This document shows positions 26,801 through 34,099 of a stretch of DNA of 64,000 nucleotides, one piece after another. The stretch covers positions 62,001-126,000 of the forward strand of contig JBFXED010000001.1 of the NCBI GenBank assembly GCA_050180485.1. Reading direction: 5' to 3'. The notes below the pieces were generated by a model. The model was not told the origin of the DNA. It did not search any database and worked only from the letters and a program-made list of their open reading frames with translations. The stretch is from CADEGL01 sp050180485. GTDB taxonomy: Bacteria; Pseudomonadota; Alphaproteobacteria; CADEGL01. Position numbers and translations under genes: made by a program. Every line of letters starts with the position of its first letter. Position 1 is the stretch's first letter.

Positions 26801-28395
26801 GCGAGGAGATCGCGCGGCTGCGCCACGCCACGCCCGGTGTCACGCTGATCTCGCCGCCGCCGCACCACGACATCTATTCAATCGAGGATCTGTCGCAGCT
26901 CATCTACGACCTGAAGCAGGCCAGCCCGGACGCCGCCGTTTGCGTGAAGCTGGTCTCGCGCTCGGGCGTGGGCACCGTCACGGCTGGCGTGGCCAAGGCC
27001 AAGGCCGACGTGATCCTGATCTCCGGCCACACGGGCGGCACGGGCGCCTCGCCCTTGTCCTCGATCAAGTTCGCGGGCATCCCGTGGGAGATCGGGCTGT
27101 CGGAGGCCAACCAAGTCCTGACGCTCAACCGCCTGCGTCATCGCGTGAAGCTGCGCACCGACGGCGGCCTCAAGACCGGCCGCGACATCGTCATCGCCGC
27201 CATGCTGGGCGCCGAGGAATTCGGCGTCGGCACGGCCGCGCTGGTTGCCATGGGCTGTCTCTTGGTCCGCCAGTGCCACGCCAACACCTGCCCGGTCGGC
27301 ATCTGCACCCAGGACAAGGAACTGCGGCGGAAATTCGCCGGCTCGCCGGAGAAGGTCGTCAACCTGTTCAGCTTCATCGCCGAAGAGGTGCGCGAGATCC
27401 TGGCCTCCCTCGGCTTCCGCTCGCTCAACGAGATCATCGGTCGCACGGATCTTCTGTTCCAGGTCAATCGCGGCAGCGCCTATCTCGACGATTTGGACTT
27501 GAACCCGCTCCTGGCTCAGGCCGATCCCGGCGAACACGCGCGCCACTGCACGACTCAAGGCCGCAACGAGGTGCCCGATACGCTCGACGCCCAGATGATC
27601 GTCGACGCCCGTCCGGCGCTCGAGGGTGGCGAGAAGATGCAGCTCACCTACAACATCCGGAACACGCACCGCGCCATCGGCACGCGCCTGTCGGCCTTGA
27701 TCACGCGGCGTTACGGCATGACGGCACTGCCGCCCGGTCACATCACCGTGCGCCTGCGCGGCTCGGCCGGCCAGTCGCTCGGTGCCTTCCTGGTCCAGGG
27801 CGTGGCGCTGGAGGTGTTCGGCGACGCCAACGACTATGTCGGCAAGGGCTTGTCGGGCGGCGCCATCGTGCTGCGCCCCATGGTCTCGGCGGCCTTCCGT
27901 GCCAACGAGAACACCATCATCGGCAACACGGTGCTCTATGGCGCGACCGCCGGCCGCCTGTTCGCCGCTGGCCAGGCGGGCGAGCGCTTCGCCGTGCGCA
28001 ACTCGGGCGCCGAGGCCGTCGTTGAGGGGTGCGGTGCCAACGGCTGCGAATACATGACCGGCGGCACGGTCGTGATCCTGGGTCCGGTGGGCGACAATTT
28101 CGGTGCTGGCATGACCGGCGGCATGGCCTTCGTCTACGACATGGACGGCACTTTCGCGCAGCGCATCAATCCCGACACGATTCTGGCCCAGCGCATCGAG
28201 ACGCCGCATTGGGACGAGGTTTGCCGCGCGCTGATCGCCGAGCACGCGGCGCGCACGGGCTCCAATCTGGCCGCTTCGCTTCTCAACGCTTGGAGCGAGG
28301 AACGCGGTCGTTTCTGGCAGATCGTGCCGCGTGAGATGGTGGGGCGCCTGGCCCATTCAACCACGCTGCCGGCCGCGGAGCGCCAGCGGGCCTAG
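23854..28395 (+). CDS. gltB: glutamate synthase (NADPH) large subunit
   Basis: 1513 aa. The N-terminal glutaminase uses Cys36 (RDSCGVG), so a 35-residue propeptide must be removed to expose it. Next come the central domain, the FMN-binding synthase domain (HTGGTGASPLSSIK), the 3Fe-4S site CLLVRQCHANTCPVGIC and the C-terminal beta-helix with repeated GGXXGX patterns. Ammonia from glutamine is tunnelled to 2-oxoglutarate to give glutamate. The open frame extends upstream, but ATG 23854 puts the active Cys at the normal distance and lies 4 bases after gltD. Confidence 0.97.
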   Translation: MTIRNDGERFIAEWRQNAEHLTERGLYDPAEERDSCGVGLVVAIDGKPRRSVVEAGITALKCLWHRGAVDADGKTGDGAGIHVQIPQDFYKEHVRRMGHEPREGRLAVGMVFLPRTDLAAQERCRCIVEAEILNFGYRIYGWRQVPINVGVVGEKANASRPEIEQIIIYNSRGVSDRLFERDLYIIRRRIEKAALQETIKEFYICSLSCRSVIYKGMFLAEQLTAFYPDLLDERFVSNFAIYHQRYSTNTFPTWPLAQPFRVIAHNGEINTLLGNVNWMKAHEPRMAHEFFGEYMDDLKPLIQPGGSDSAALDAVFEVMARSLRSLPLVKAMLMPEAWTAESPIPQEHKDLYAYANAVMEPWDGPAAIAAFGGVWALAGMDRNGLRPLRYTLTRDGLLVVGSETGMVRLEESEIVEKGRVGPGQMIAVNLAEGKLYRDRELKDWMASQQPFGNWTENIRQIDSLIRNDIEEPLEFAPEEIRRRQHAAGWSLEDLELVLQPMAEEGKEPIGSMGDHSPLAVLSERYRGLHHFFRQNFSQVTNPAIDPLRERRVMSLKTRLGNLGNILAESETQCRILQLDSPVLSNVEFDAMRDYMGDTAVEIDCTFEADGGEDALRTGLERVRRESEEAVRNGAEHVILSDKAQSAARASIPMILATGAVHSHLVRRNLRTYTSINVRAGECMDVHYAAVLIGVGATTVNAYLAQETLADRHRRGLLPGRSLKDCIRAYKNAVDQGLLKIMSKMGISVISSYRGGYNFEAMGLSRTLVAEFFPGMPSRISGIGLSGIQRKALELHRRAFGPDAMPLPIGGFYRYRRGGETHAFEGHLIHLLQAAVASDSYSAFKKYSAAVREMPPTQLRDLWEFSPNRQAISVDEVESITEIRKRFMTPGMSHGSLSLEAHETLSIAMNRIGAKSDSGEGGEGRERFKPRENGDNANSSIKQVASGRFGVTAEYLNNCREIEIKVSQGSKPGEGGQLPGFKVSEEIARLRHATPGVTLISPPPHHDIYSIEDLSQLIYDLKQASPDAAVCVKLVSRSGVGTVTAGVAKAKADVILISGHTGGTGASPLSSIKFAGIPWEIGLSEANQVLTLNRLRHRVKLRTDGGLKTGRDIVIAAMLGAEEFGVGTAALVAMGCLLVRQCHANTCPVGICTQDKELRRKFAGSPEKVVNLFSFIAEEVREILASLGFRSLNEIIGRTDLLFQVNRGSAYLDDLDLNPLLAQADPGEHARHCTTQGRNEVPDTLDAQMIVDARPALEGGEKMQLTYNIRNTHRAIGTRLSALITRRYGMTALPPGHITVRLRGSAGQSLGAFLVQGVALEVFGDANDYVGKGLSGGAIVLRPMVSAAFRANENTIIGNTVLYGATAGRLFAAGQAGERFAVRNSGAEAVVEGCGANGCEYMTGGTVVILGPVGDNFGAGMTGGMAFVYDMDGTFAQRINPDTILAQRIETPHWDEVCRALIAEHAARTGSNLAASLLNAWSEERGRFWQIVPREMVGRLAHSTTLPAAERQRA

Positions 28396-28444
28396 GGCTT
28401 CTCGGCCTATTTCCCCACAACAGGTTGGGGTACACTCACCGCCG

Positions 28445-29113
28445 ATGCGGACGCTCTACCATCTCTGGCTATCGCCTTTCTCGCGCAAAGTTCGGGTCGC
28501 GCTTGCCGAAAAGCGGCTCGAGTGCCAACTGCAGGTTGAGAAGGTGTGGGAGCGCCGCCCCGAGTTTCTCGCGCTCAATCCCGCTGGCTGCGTGCCTGTG
28601 CTCGTCGAAGAGGACGGCCTCGTTCTGGCCGACTCTTACGCCATTTGCGAATACCTCGATGAGACGCATGAGGCGCGTCCCCTTTACGGCACCGAGCCGC
28701 GTGGTCGGGCTGAGGCGCGCCGCCTCACGGCATGGTTCGACACCAAGTTCGCCCGCGAGGTGTCCGAACTGGTCCTGCGCGAAAAGTTCATGAAGCGGTT
28801 CTTGGGGCTCGGCCAACCCGAGGGCGCCTCGATCCGCGCTGGGCTCACCAATCTCCACTATCACCTGGACTATATTGGCTTCCTGGCCGAGCGCCGGAAT
28901 TGGCTCGCGGGCGACCAGTTCACGCTGGCCGACATCGCGGCGGGCGCGCACATCTCCTGCATCGATTATCTCGGCGACGTGCCGTGGGACGACCACCAGC
29001 CCGCGCGCGAATGGTATGCGCGGCTCAAATCCCAGCCGAGCTTCCGCGCCATCCTCGCGGATCATATTCCCGGCGTGCCGCCGCCCAAGCACTACGCCGA
29101 TCCGGATTTCTGA
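28445..29113 (+). CDS. glutathione S-transferase family protein
   Basis: 222 aa with an N-terminal thioredoxin-like domain (about residues 1-78: LYHLWLSPFSRKVRVAL, cis-Pro in CVPVLVEEDG, SYAICEYLDE) and an all-helical C-terminal domain ending with the GDQFTLADIAAG capping box. The active-site position is SPFS, a serine-type arrangement, so a Cys-dependent lyase role is unlikely. The substrate cannot be told. The ATG at 28445 is chosen because it starts the GST fold, although no good ribosome site precedes it. Confidence 0.88.
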   Translation: MRTLYHLWLSPFSRKVRVALAEKRLECQLQVEKVWERRPEFLALNPAGCVPVLVEEDGLVLADSYAICEYLDETHEARPLYGTEPRGRAEARRLTAWFDTKFAREVSELVLREKFMKRFLGLGQPEGASIRAGLTNLHYHLDYIGFLAERRNWLAGDQFTLADIAAGAHISCIDYLGDVPWDDHQPAREWYARLKSQPSFRAILADHIPGVPPPKHYADPDF

Positions 29114-29323
29114 TTCGCGGACGGTGCGCGCTGAATCAGCGCGTTGAGGCGAACCTTTCATCAGTTGCTTGAGGTCGGAATATTTCCCGCTCACGCGCGA
29201 CGAAAGTGATTCCAATCGCTTGCTGACGATTCGCGCGATTCGACTCGCGACTCATCACTGAACGATTTGTGAATCCACGATTCACTTGGGTTTCGCGGCT
29301 GCCGCACGCGCAAGATTGGATTC
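29112..29323. other. cluster of GANTC sites between convergent genes
   Basis: Ten GANTC pentamers start at 29112, 29133, 29208, 29228, 29237, 29242, 29249, 29271, 29279 and 29319; nine lie within 172 bases, against about 0.5 expected at this base composition. GANTC is the target of the alphaproteobacterial cell-cycle methylase CcrM. Four of them (29228-29253) form a degenerate CGATTCG/CGACTCG tandem. A perfect inverted repeat GTGAATC-CAC-GATTCAC (29269-29285) covers the stop of the TPR gene. The region is otherwise non-coding. Confidence 0.5.
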
Positions 29324-30211
29324 CGCTGTCTGCGCCGCGTTGCTGTCGGGCGCTAGGGTTTTGACCGCGTTCCAATCCTCCATCGCGCCGGCGGTGTCGC
29401 CCGCCATCTGACGGAGCGTGCCGCGTTCGAGAAGCGCGTCGGTGTTCTTTGGATTGATGGCGATGGCGCGGTCGGCGTCGGCCATCGCCGCGGCCTGCTG
29501 GTTGGTCTTGCGGAGTGCCGTCGCGCGCAGGGCCAGCACATCGTCGCGCTCGGGCGCCGTCTTCAGCGCCTCGGTCCAATCCGCGATCGCCTCCGGCAAC
29601 CGGCCGAGATTGGCCCGGAAAATCCCGCGGTCGGTCAGAAGGTCCGGGTCGCCGGGTTTGAGGGCAAGGGCAGTGTCGAGCTGCTTTTCCGCCATGTCGG
29701 GACGGCCGGCCAGGAACCAAGCCTGGGAGGCCTGCTCCAGAGCGCCAACTTTCACGTCGCGCTTGGGCGCGGCGTCGGCCAGGGATTCGAAGCGCAACGC
29801 GGCTTCTTGATACCGCTTCATTTCGAACAGCGCGACGGCGGAGCAGTGAAGGGCGGGGGGGCCGCCGCCGGAATTCTTCCAGGATTCGGCGGATTGCAGG
29901 GCGATGGCGGGGGAGTTCTTCGCGCTTTCGAGGCAGGCCATGTAACGCCTTGCTTCGGCTTCTTCTTTTGGGTCGGCCCGGACGCCGGGCTTGGCCGGCG
30001 GGGCCTCGACCGGCTGCGCGGGCGTGGCGGGCGCGGGTTGGATGGGCTTGGTTTTGCTGGATTTTTTCTTGGGGGCGGGGGTCGAGGCGGGCGTGGACGT
30101 GGAGGCGGATTGCGCCCAGACAAGGCCCACCATCGGGGCCAGCATGAAGCTGGCGATCAGTGCGGCGTTGAGGAACATTCGCGGGCGGATCACAGGGACC
30201 TTGTGGCGCAT
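29282..30211 (-). CDS. secreted tetratricopeptide-repeat protein
   Basis: 309 aa. A basic N-terminus and hydrophobic stretch (about residues 12-32, LIASFMLAPMVGLVWA) form a probable signal peptide or anchor. A low-complexity Ser/Thr/Pro/Lys linker (about 35-75) leads to about five TPR units (about 85-300, e.g. AWFLAGRPDMAEKQLDTALALKPGD). Function unknown; TPRs suggest a periplasmic scaffold. Start at 30211 or 30178; the first leaves only 27 bases to the divergent gene at 30239. Confidence 0.8.
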   Translation of the reverse strand: MRHKVPVIRPRMFLNAALIASFMLAPMVGLVWAQSASTSTPASTPAPKKKSSKTKPIQPAPATPAQPVEAPPAKPGVRADPKEEAEARRYMACLESAKNSPAIALQSAESWKNSGGGPPALHCSAVALFEMKRYQEAALRFESLADAAPKRDVKVGALEQASQAWFLAGRPDMAEKQLDTALALKPGDPDLLTDRGIFRANLGRLPEAIADWTEALKTAPERDDVLALRATALRKTNQQAAAMADADRAIAINPKNTDALLERGTLRQMAGDTAGAMEDWNAVKTLAPDSNAAQTAESNLARAAAAKPK

Positions 30212-30238
30212 TTCCCGCCATCGGTACAGTCCGCGCCC

Positions 30239-31102
30239 ATGAATCGGCCCCATCAATGCCGGAAACTGTTCTGTTTCGGCTTCGGCTACACGGCGGCCGC
30301 CTTGGCCGGCGCCTTGCGCGCGGAGGGCTGGTCGGTCGCCGGGACCTGCCGCGACGAAGCCAAGCGCGCGACCCTCCAGGCCCAAGGCGTCGCGGCGCAT
30401 CTCTTCGCCCGCGACCGCCCGCTCGACCCGAAAACATTCCGGGGCGCCGACGCGGTGCTGGTCTCGATCCCGCCCGACGCGGAGGGCGATCCGGTCGCCG
30501 CCCTTCACGGCAAAGACTTGGACGCCGACTGGGTCGGCTATCTCTCGACGACCGGCGTCTATGGCGACCGGCAAGGCGGCTGGGTCGACGAGGCCTCGGC
30601 GCGCGATGCGATCAGCATGCGCGGCAAGCGGCGCGTCGCGGCGGAGGATGCCTGGCTGGCGCTTCACAAAAGCCACGGCGTGCCCGTCCATCTGTTCCGC
30701 CTGGCCGGCATTTATGGACCGGGGCGCAGCGCGCTCGATGCGGTGCGCGAAGGGAAGGCGCAACGCATCGACAAGCCGGGCCAGGTCTTCTCGCGCATCC
30801 ATGTGGTGGACATCGTGCGCACCCTGCGCGCCTCGATCGCGCAGCCCGCGCCGGGCACGGCTTACAACGTCGCCGACGATTGTCCCGCGCCGCCGCAGGA
30901 CGTCATCGCCTATGCCTGCGAATTGTTGGGCCAGGAGCCGCCGCCGCTCGTGCCGTTCGAAAAGGCCGAGCTGTCCGAGATGGGCCGCAGCTTCTATGCC
31001 GAGTGCAAGCGCGTGCGGAACGACCGCATCAAGAAAGCGCTCGGCGTGACCTTGGCCTATCCCGACTACAAGAGCGGCTTGAAGGGCCTGGCCGCTTCCT
31101 GA
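30239..31102 (+). CDS. NAD-dependent epimerase/dehydratase-like protein (YeeZ-type)
   Basis: 287 aa Rossmann protein. The dinucleotide loop is the degenerate FCFGFGYTAAALAGAL rather than GxxGxxG, and YLSTTGVYGDRQGGWVDE and FRLAGIYGPGRS match the YeeZ-like atypical SDR group. Members are annotated as NAD(P)-dependent oxidoreductases of unknown substrate. ATG 30239 is the first start giving the Rossmann fold; the longer open frame runs back antisense to the TPR gene. Its last 37 bases overlap the 3' end of the convergent hydrolase gene. Confidence 0.8.
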   Translation: MNRPHQCRKLFCFGFGYTAAALAGALRAEGWSVAGTCRDEAKRATLQAQGVAAHLFARDRPLDPKTFRGADAVLVSIPPDAEGDPVAALHGKDLDADWVGYLSTTGVYGDRQGGWVDEASARDAISMRGKRRVAAEDAWLALHKSHGVPVHLFRLAGIYGPGRSALDAVREGKAQRIDKPGQVFSRIHVVDIVRTLRASIAQPAPGTAYNVADDCPAPPQDVIAYACELLGQEPPPLVPFEKAELSEMGRSFYAECKRVRNDRIKKALGVTLAYPDYKSGLKGLAAS

Positions 31103-31845
31103 TCGGACAACGAAGCCACAACCCCGAACAGCCGTTCCAAATCGGCCGGCGTCGAGAGCCGGTGGTCGCCCTCCTTGGCGAAGATCACGTCCACGTCGGT
31201 CGATTCGAGCGCGCCCGCGAGCATGAGCGAGGTGTCCCACGGCACGTCCGGGTCCTTCATGCCGTGAAGGAGCCGCACCGGGCAGCGCAAGGGAATCGGC
31301 TTGCCGAGCAGAAGATGCCGCCGCCCATCCTCGATCAATTTGTGGGTGATGGCATAGGGCGTTTGGCTGTATTGCGAGGGCGCGCGGTAGACGCCCTCCA
31401 TCACGATTCTGCGCTGGATTTCGGGCGAGAACTCGTCCCACATCCGCGTCACGAAATCGGGCGCCGCGGCGATGCCGACCAGCGCCGCCACGCGCGCGGG
31501 CCGCGCGAGTGCCGCCAGCAGCATGATCCAGCCGCCCATGCTGGAGCCAACCAAGATCTGCGGCCCCTCGGTCAATTCGTCCAGCGCCGCGATGGCATCC
31601 TCGGACCAGGTGCCGATGCAGCCGTCCTCGAAACGGCCGGAGGATTGCCCGTGCCCCTGATAGTCGAAGCGCAGGAAGGCCTGGCCGCGCTTGCGGCAGA
31701 AATCCTCGAGCGCCACCGCCTTGGTGCCGGTCATGTCCGACATGAAGCCGCCCAGGAACATGACGCCCGGGCCCCGCCCCGGGCTCCGGTGGTAGGCGAT
31801 TGTGACACCCTCGCCCCGTGTTAAGATTTGCGGCTTCTCCGTCAT
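31066..31845 (-). CDS. alpha/beta hydrolase (ABHD10-like esterase)
   Basis: 259 aa. The nucleophile elbow is VGSSMGGWIM; the acid and base of the triad are probably the Asp in GMKDPDVPW and the His in EGDHRLS near the C-terminus. The oxyanion region VMFLGGFMSDMTGTKA is like that of ABHD10 and related alphaproteobacterial esterases. Substrate unknown. Its stop lies inside the convergent epimerase gene and its start codon shares CATG with the divergent glycosyltransferase gene. Confidence 0.85.
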   Translation of the reverse strand: MTEKPQILTRGEGVTIAYHRSPGRGPGVMFLGGFMSDMTGTKAVALEDFCRKRGQAFLRFDYQGHGQSSGRFEDGCIGTWSEDAIAALDELTEGPQILVGSSMGGWIMLLAALARPARVAALVGIAAAPDFVTRMWDEFSPEIQRRIVMEGVYRAPSQYSQTPYAITHKLIEDGRRHLLLGKPIPLRCPVRLLHGMKDPDVPWDTSLMLAGALESTDVDVIFAKEGDHRLSTPADLERLFGVVASLSDQEAARPFKPLL

Positions 31846-33061
31846 GTCAAACGATCATCCCCACAGCACTCCGGCCCACAGCGCCCCGGATGCGCAGTCT
31901 AGCACCGGCGGACCCTTGTCCGTGCTCCAGGTGTTGCCTGCCTTGGAAACCGGCGGCGCCGAGCGCGGCGCGGTGGACGTGGCCTGTGCCTTGGCTGCGG
32001 CGGGAGGCCGCGCCTTCGTGGCGAGCGCCGGCGGGCGCATGGTGCGCGAACTGGAGCGCAACGGCGTCAAGCATTTCGTCCTGCCGGTCAAGACCAAGAA
32101 CCCTTTCATCATGCACGCCAACGCCGGCCGCATCGCGCGCCTGTCCGAGCAGTTGAAGGTCGACATCCTCCACGCGCGCAGCCGCGCGCCGGCCTGGTCG
32201 GCCTATTGGGCCTCCCAGCGCACGGGCATTCCCTTCGTCACCACCGTGCACAGCCCCCATTCCGCGGGCGGCTTGAAGAAGCGCTACAATTCGTCGCTGG
32301 TGAAGGGCGAGCGCATCATCGCCATCTCCGATTTCATCGCCGATTACATCCGCACCACCTACGGGCCGGTGCCGCCGCGGGTGCGCGTCATCCACCGCGG
32401 CATCGATGTCGACATCTTCGATCCCGTGCGCGTCGACGTGCCGCGCATCATCAACCTGGCGCGCGCCTGGGGCCTGCCCGACGGGCTGCCGGTCGTCATG
32501 CTGCCGGGCCGTCTGTCGCGCTGGAAAGGCCACGCGGTTCTGATCGAGGCGCTGGCGCGGCTCGGCACCAAGGATGTCTGCGGCCTGATCGTGGGCGCGG
32601 ATCAGCGCGGCCCCGAATACCGGCGCGAGCTGGAGAAGCTGGCCGCCGCGCGGGGCTTGGGCGGCAACATGCGCTTGGTCCCGGACTGCCGCGACATGCC
32701 GGCCGCCTACATGCTGGCCGACGTGGTGGTTTCGGCATCCACCAAGCCCGAGGCCTTCGGCCGCGTCATCACCGAGGCGCAGGCCATGGGCCGCCCGGTG
32801 ATCGCGACCGACCACGGCGCCGCGCGCGAGACCATCGTGCCCGGCCGCACCGGTTGGACCGTGCCGCCCGGCGACGCCGACGCGCTGGCCGCGGCGCTGC
32901 GCTCCGCGCTGTCCCTCGACGCCGCCGCGCGCGAGGCCTATGCGCGCGAATCGATCGTCCATGTTCGGCGGAATTTCTCCAAGGCCAAGATGTGCGGCGA
33001 GACGCTCGATCTCTACCGCGAGGTCGTGGCGGCGCGCGCGGCGCAGGCCCCGGCGGCGTGA
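31844..33061 (+). CDS. glycosyltransferase family 4
   Basis: GT-B retaining glycosyltransferase, 405 aa from ATG 31844. The N-terminal GGAERG loop, the central GRLSRWKGHAVLIEAL and the E-x7-E motif in KPEAFGRVITEAQAMG are typical of GT4. Together with the following GT9 gene it probably builds LPS core or another surface glycan. The ATG at 31844 has no ribosome site and opposes the hydrolase start; an in-frame TTG at 31916, just before SVLQVLPALE, is an alternative. Confidence 0.88.
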   Translation: MSNDHPHSTPAHSAPDAQSSTGGPLSVLQVLPALETGGAERGAVDVACALAAAGGRAFVASAGGRMVRELERNGVKHFVLPVKTKNPFIMHANAGRIARLSEQLKVDILHARSRAPAWSAYWASQRTGIPFVTTVHSPHSAGGLKKRYNSSLVKGERIIAISDFIADYIRTTYGPVPPRVRVIHRGIDVDIFDPVRVDVPRIINLARAWGLPDGLPVVMLPGRLSRWKGHAVLIEALARLGTKDVCGLIVGADQRGPEYRRELEKLAAARGLGGNMRLVPDCRDMPAAYMLADVVVSASTKPEAFGRVITEAQAMGRPVIATDHGAARETIVPGRTGWTVPPGDADALAAALRSALSLDAAAREAYARESIVHVRRNFSKAKMCGETLDLYREVVAARAAQAPAA

Positions 33062-33990
33062 AGCGCGCATCGATCCTCGTCATCAAGCTCGGCGCACTGG
33101 GCGATTTCATCCAGGCCACGGGGCCCTTCGCCGCCATCCGCCGCCATCATGCGGACGCGCGCATCGTCCTGCTGACCACCGAGCCATTCGCCGCGCTGGC
33201 GCGCCTCAGCGGCTATTTTGACGAGGTCTGGATCGATTCGCGCCCTGCCTGGTGGCAACCGCGAAGTTTCTTTGGGCTGCGGCGGCGCCTGCGCGGCGGT
33301 GGCTTCACGCGCGTCTACGATCTGCAGACTTCGGACCGTTCGGGCTGGTATGCGCGTCTCTTGGGACGGCGCGTCGAATGGTCGGGCATCGCCCCCGGCG
33401 CCTCGCACCCCCATGCCAACCCCGCGCGCGATGCCATGCACACGATCGACCGCCAGCGCGAACAGTTGGCCATGGCCGGCATCAAAGACGTGCCGCCGCC
33501 CGATGTCTCTTGGTTGCGGCCGAGTATCGCACACCTGACGCTCCCGCCGCGCTATGCGCTGCTCGTGCCGGGCGGCGCCGCGCATCGGCCGGAGAAGCGC
33601 TGGCCTGCCGCGCATTACGCATCGCTGGCCAAGGCGCTGGCCGCGCACGGCACGACGCCGGTTTTGATCGGCGGTGCGGCCGAGGCCGATGTCACCGGCG
33701 CGATCCGTGCCGCTGTGCCCGAGGCGCGCGACCTCACCAACCGAACCTCGCTGGCCGAAATCGCCTCGCTCGCGCGCGGTGCCGTCTGCGCGGTCGGCAA
33801 CGACACCGGCCCCATGCATATCGTCGCGGCGGCGGGTTGCCCGTCGGTGGTCCTGTTCTCGAATGCCTCCGATCCCGCTCTGTGCGCGCAGCGCGTGGGC
33901 GCCGGCGGCCCTCCGACCGTCATCCTCCGGCGTCCATCGCTCGATGCGCTGACGGTCGAAGAGGTGCTCGCAAAGCTGCCGGCGGCATAG
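33058..33990 (+). CDS. glycosyltransferase family 9 (heptosyltransferase-like)
   Basis: 310 aa. The N-terminal KLGALGDFIQATGPF and the C-terminal NDTGPMHIVAAAG are the hallmarks of ADP-heptose:LPS heptosyltransferases (GT9), and ALLVPGGAAHRPEKRWPAAHYA is the central sugar-nucleotide region. The GTG start overlaps the stop of the GT4 gene (GTGA), so the two are coupled and probably act on the same glycan. Donor and acceptor cannot be deduced. Confidence 0.9.
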   Translation: MKRASILVIKLGALGDFIQATGPFAAIRRHHADARIVLLTTEPFAALARLSGYFDEVWIDSRPAWWQPRSFFGLRRRLRGGGFTRVYDLQTSDRSGWYARLLGRRVEWSGIAPGASHPHANPARDAMHTIDRQREQLAMAGIKDVPPPDVSWLRPSIAHLTLPPRYALLVPGGAAHRPEKRWPAAHYASLAKALAAHGTTPVLIGGAAEADVTGAIRAAVPEARDLTNRTSLAEIASLARGAVCAVGNDTGPMHIVAAAGCPSVVLFSNASDPALCAQRVGAGGPPTVILRRPSLDALTVEEVLAKLPAA

Positions 33991-33991
33991 C

Positions 33992-34018
33992 GGAAAAGCC
34001 CGGATTTACGGGCTTTCC
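33992..34018 (+). terminator. hairpin after the glycosyltransferase pair
   Basis: GGAAAAGCCCG and CGGGCTTTCC pair with one bulged A around GATTTA, just after the GT9 stop. There is no T tract beyond the stem, so termination would be partial. Confidence 0.45.
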
Positions 34019-34032
34019 GGGGCGTCTTCGCC

Positions 34033-34060
34033 TTGACAGGGGGCCGATTCGGATTACATT
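34033..34060 (+). promoter_or_regulatory. candidate sigma-70 promoter of thrS-infC
   Basis: TTGACA (34033-34038), 16-base spacer, TACATT (34055-34060). It points to thrS and leaves a leader of about 30 bases. Confidence 0.5.
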
Positions 34061-34099
34061 CCAGCCCTGTCCAACGCCTTGCCAGACCTAGAGAAACCC

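Noticed and set aside
29112..29323. Replication origin at the GANTC cluster
   Set aside because: No convincing DnaA boxes, no AT-rich unwinding region and no origin-linked genes nearby.
30212..31441. Upstream extension of the TPR protein frame to 719 codons
   Set aside because: The extra part is antisense to the epimerase gene and precedes a clear signal peptide.
33991..34099. T-box or other tRNA-sensing leader before thrS
   Set aside because: Too short, no T-box sequence, and such leaders are essentially absent from Proteobacteria; the hairpin is better read as the end of the glycosyltransferase unit.
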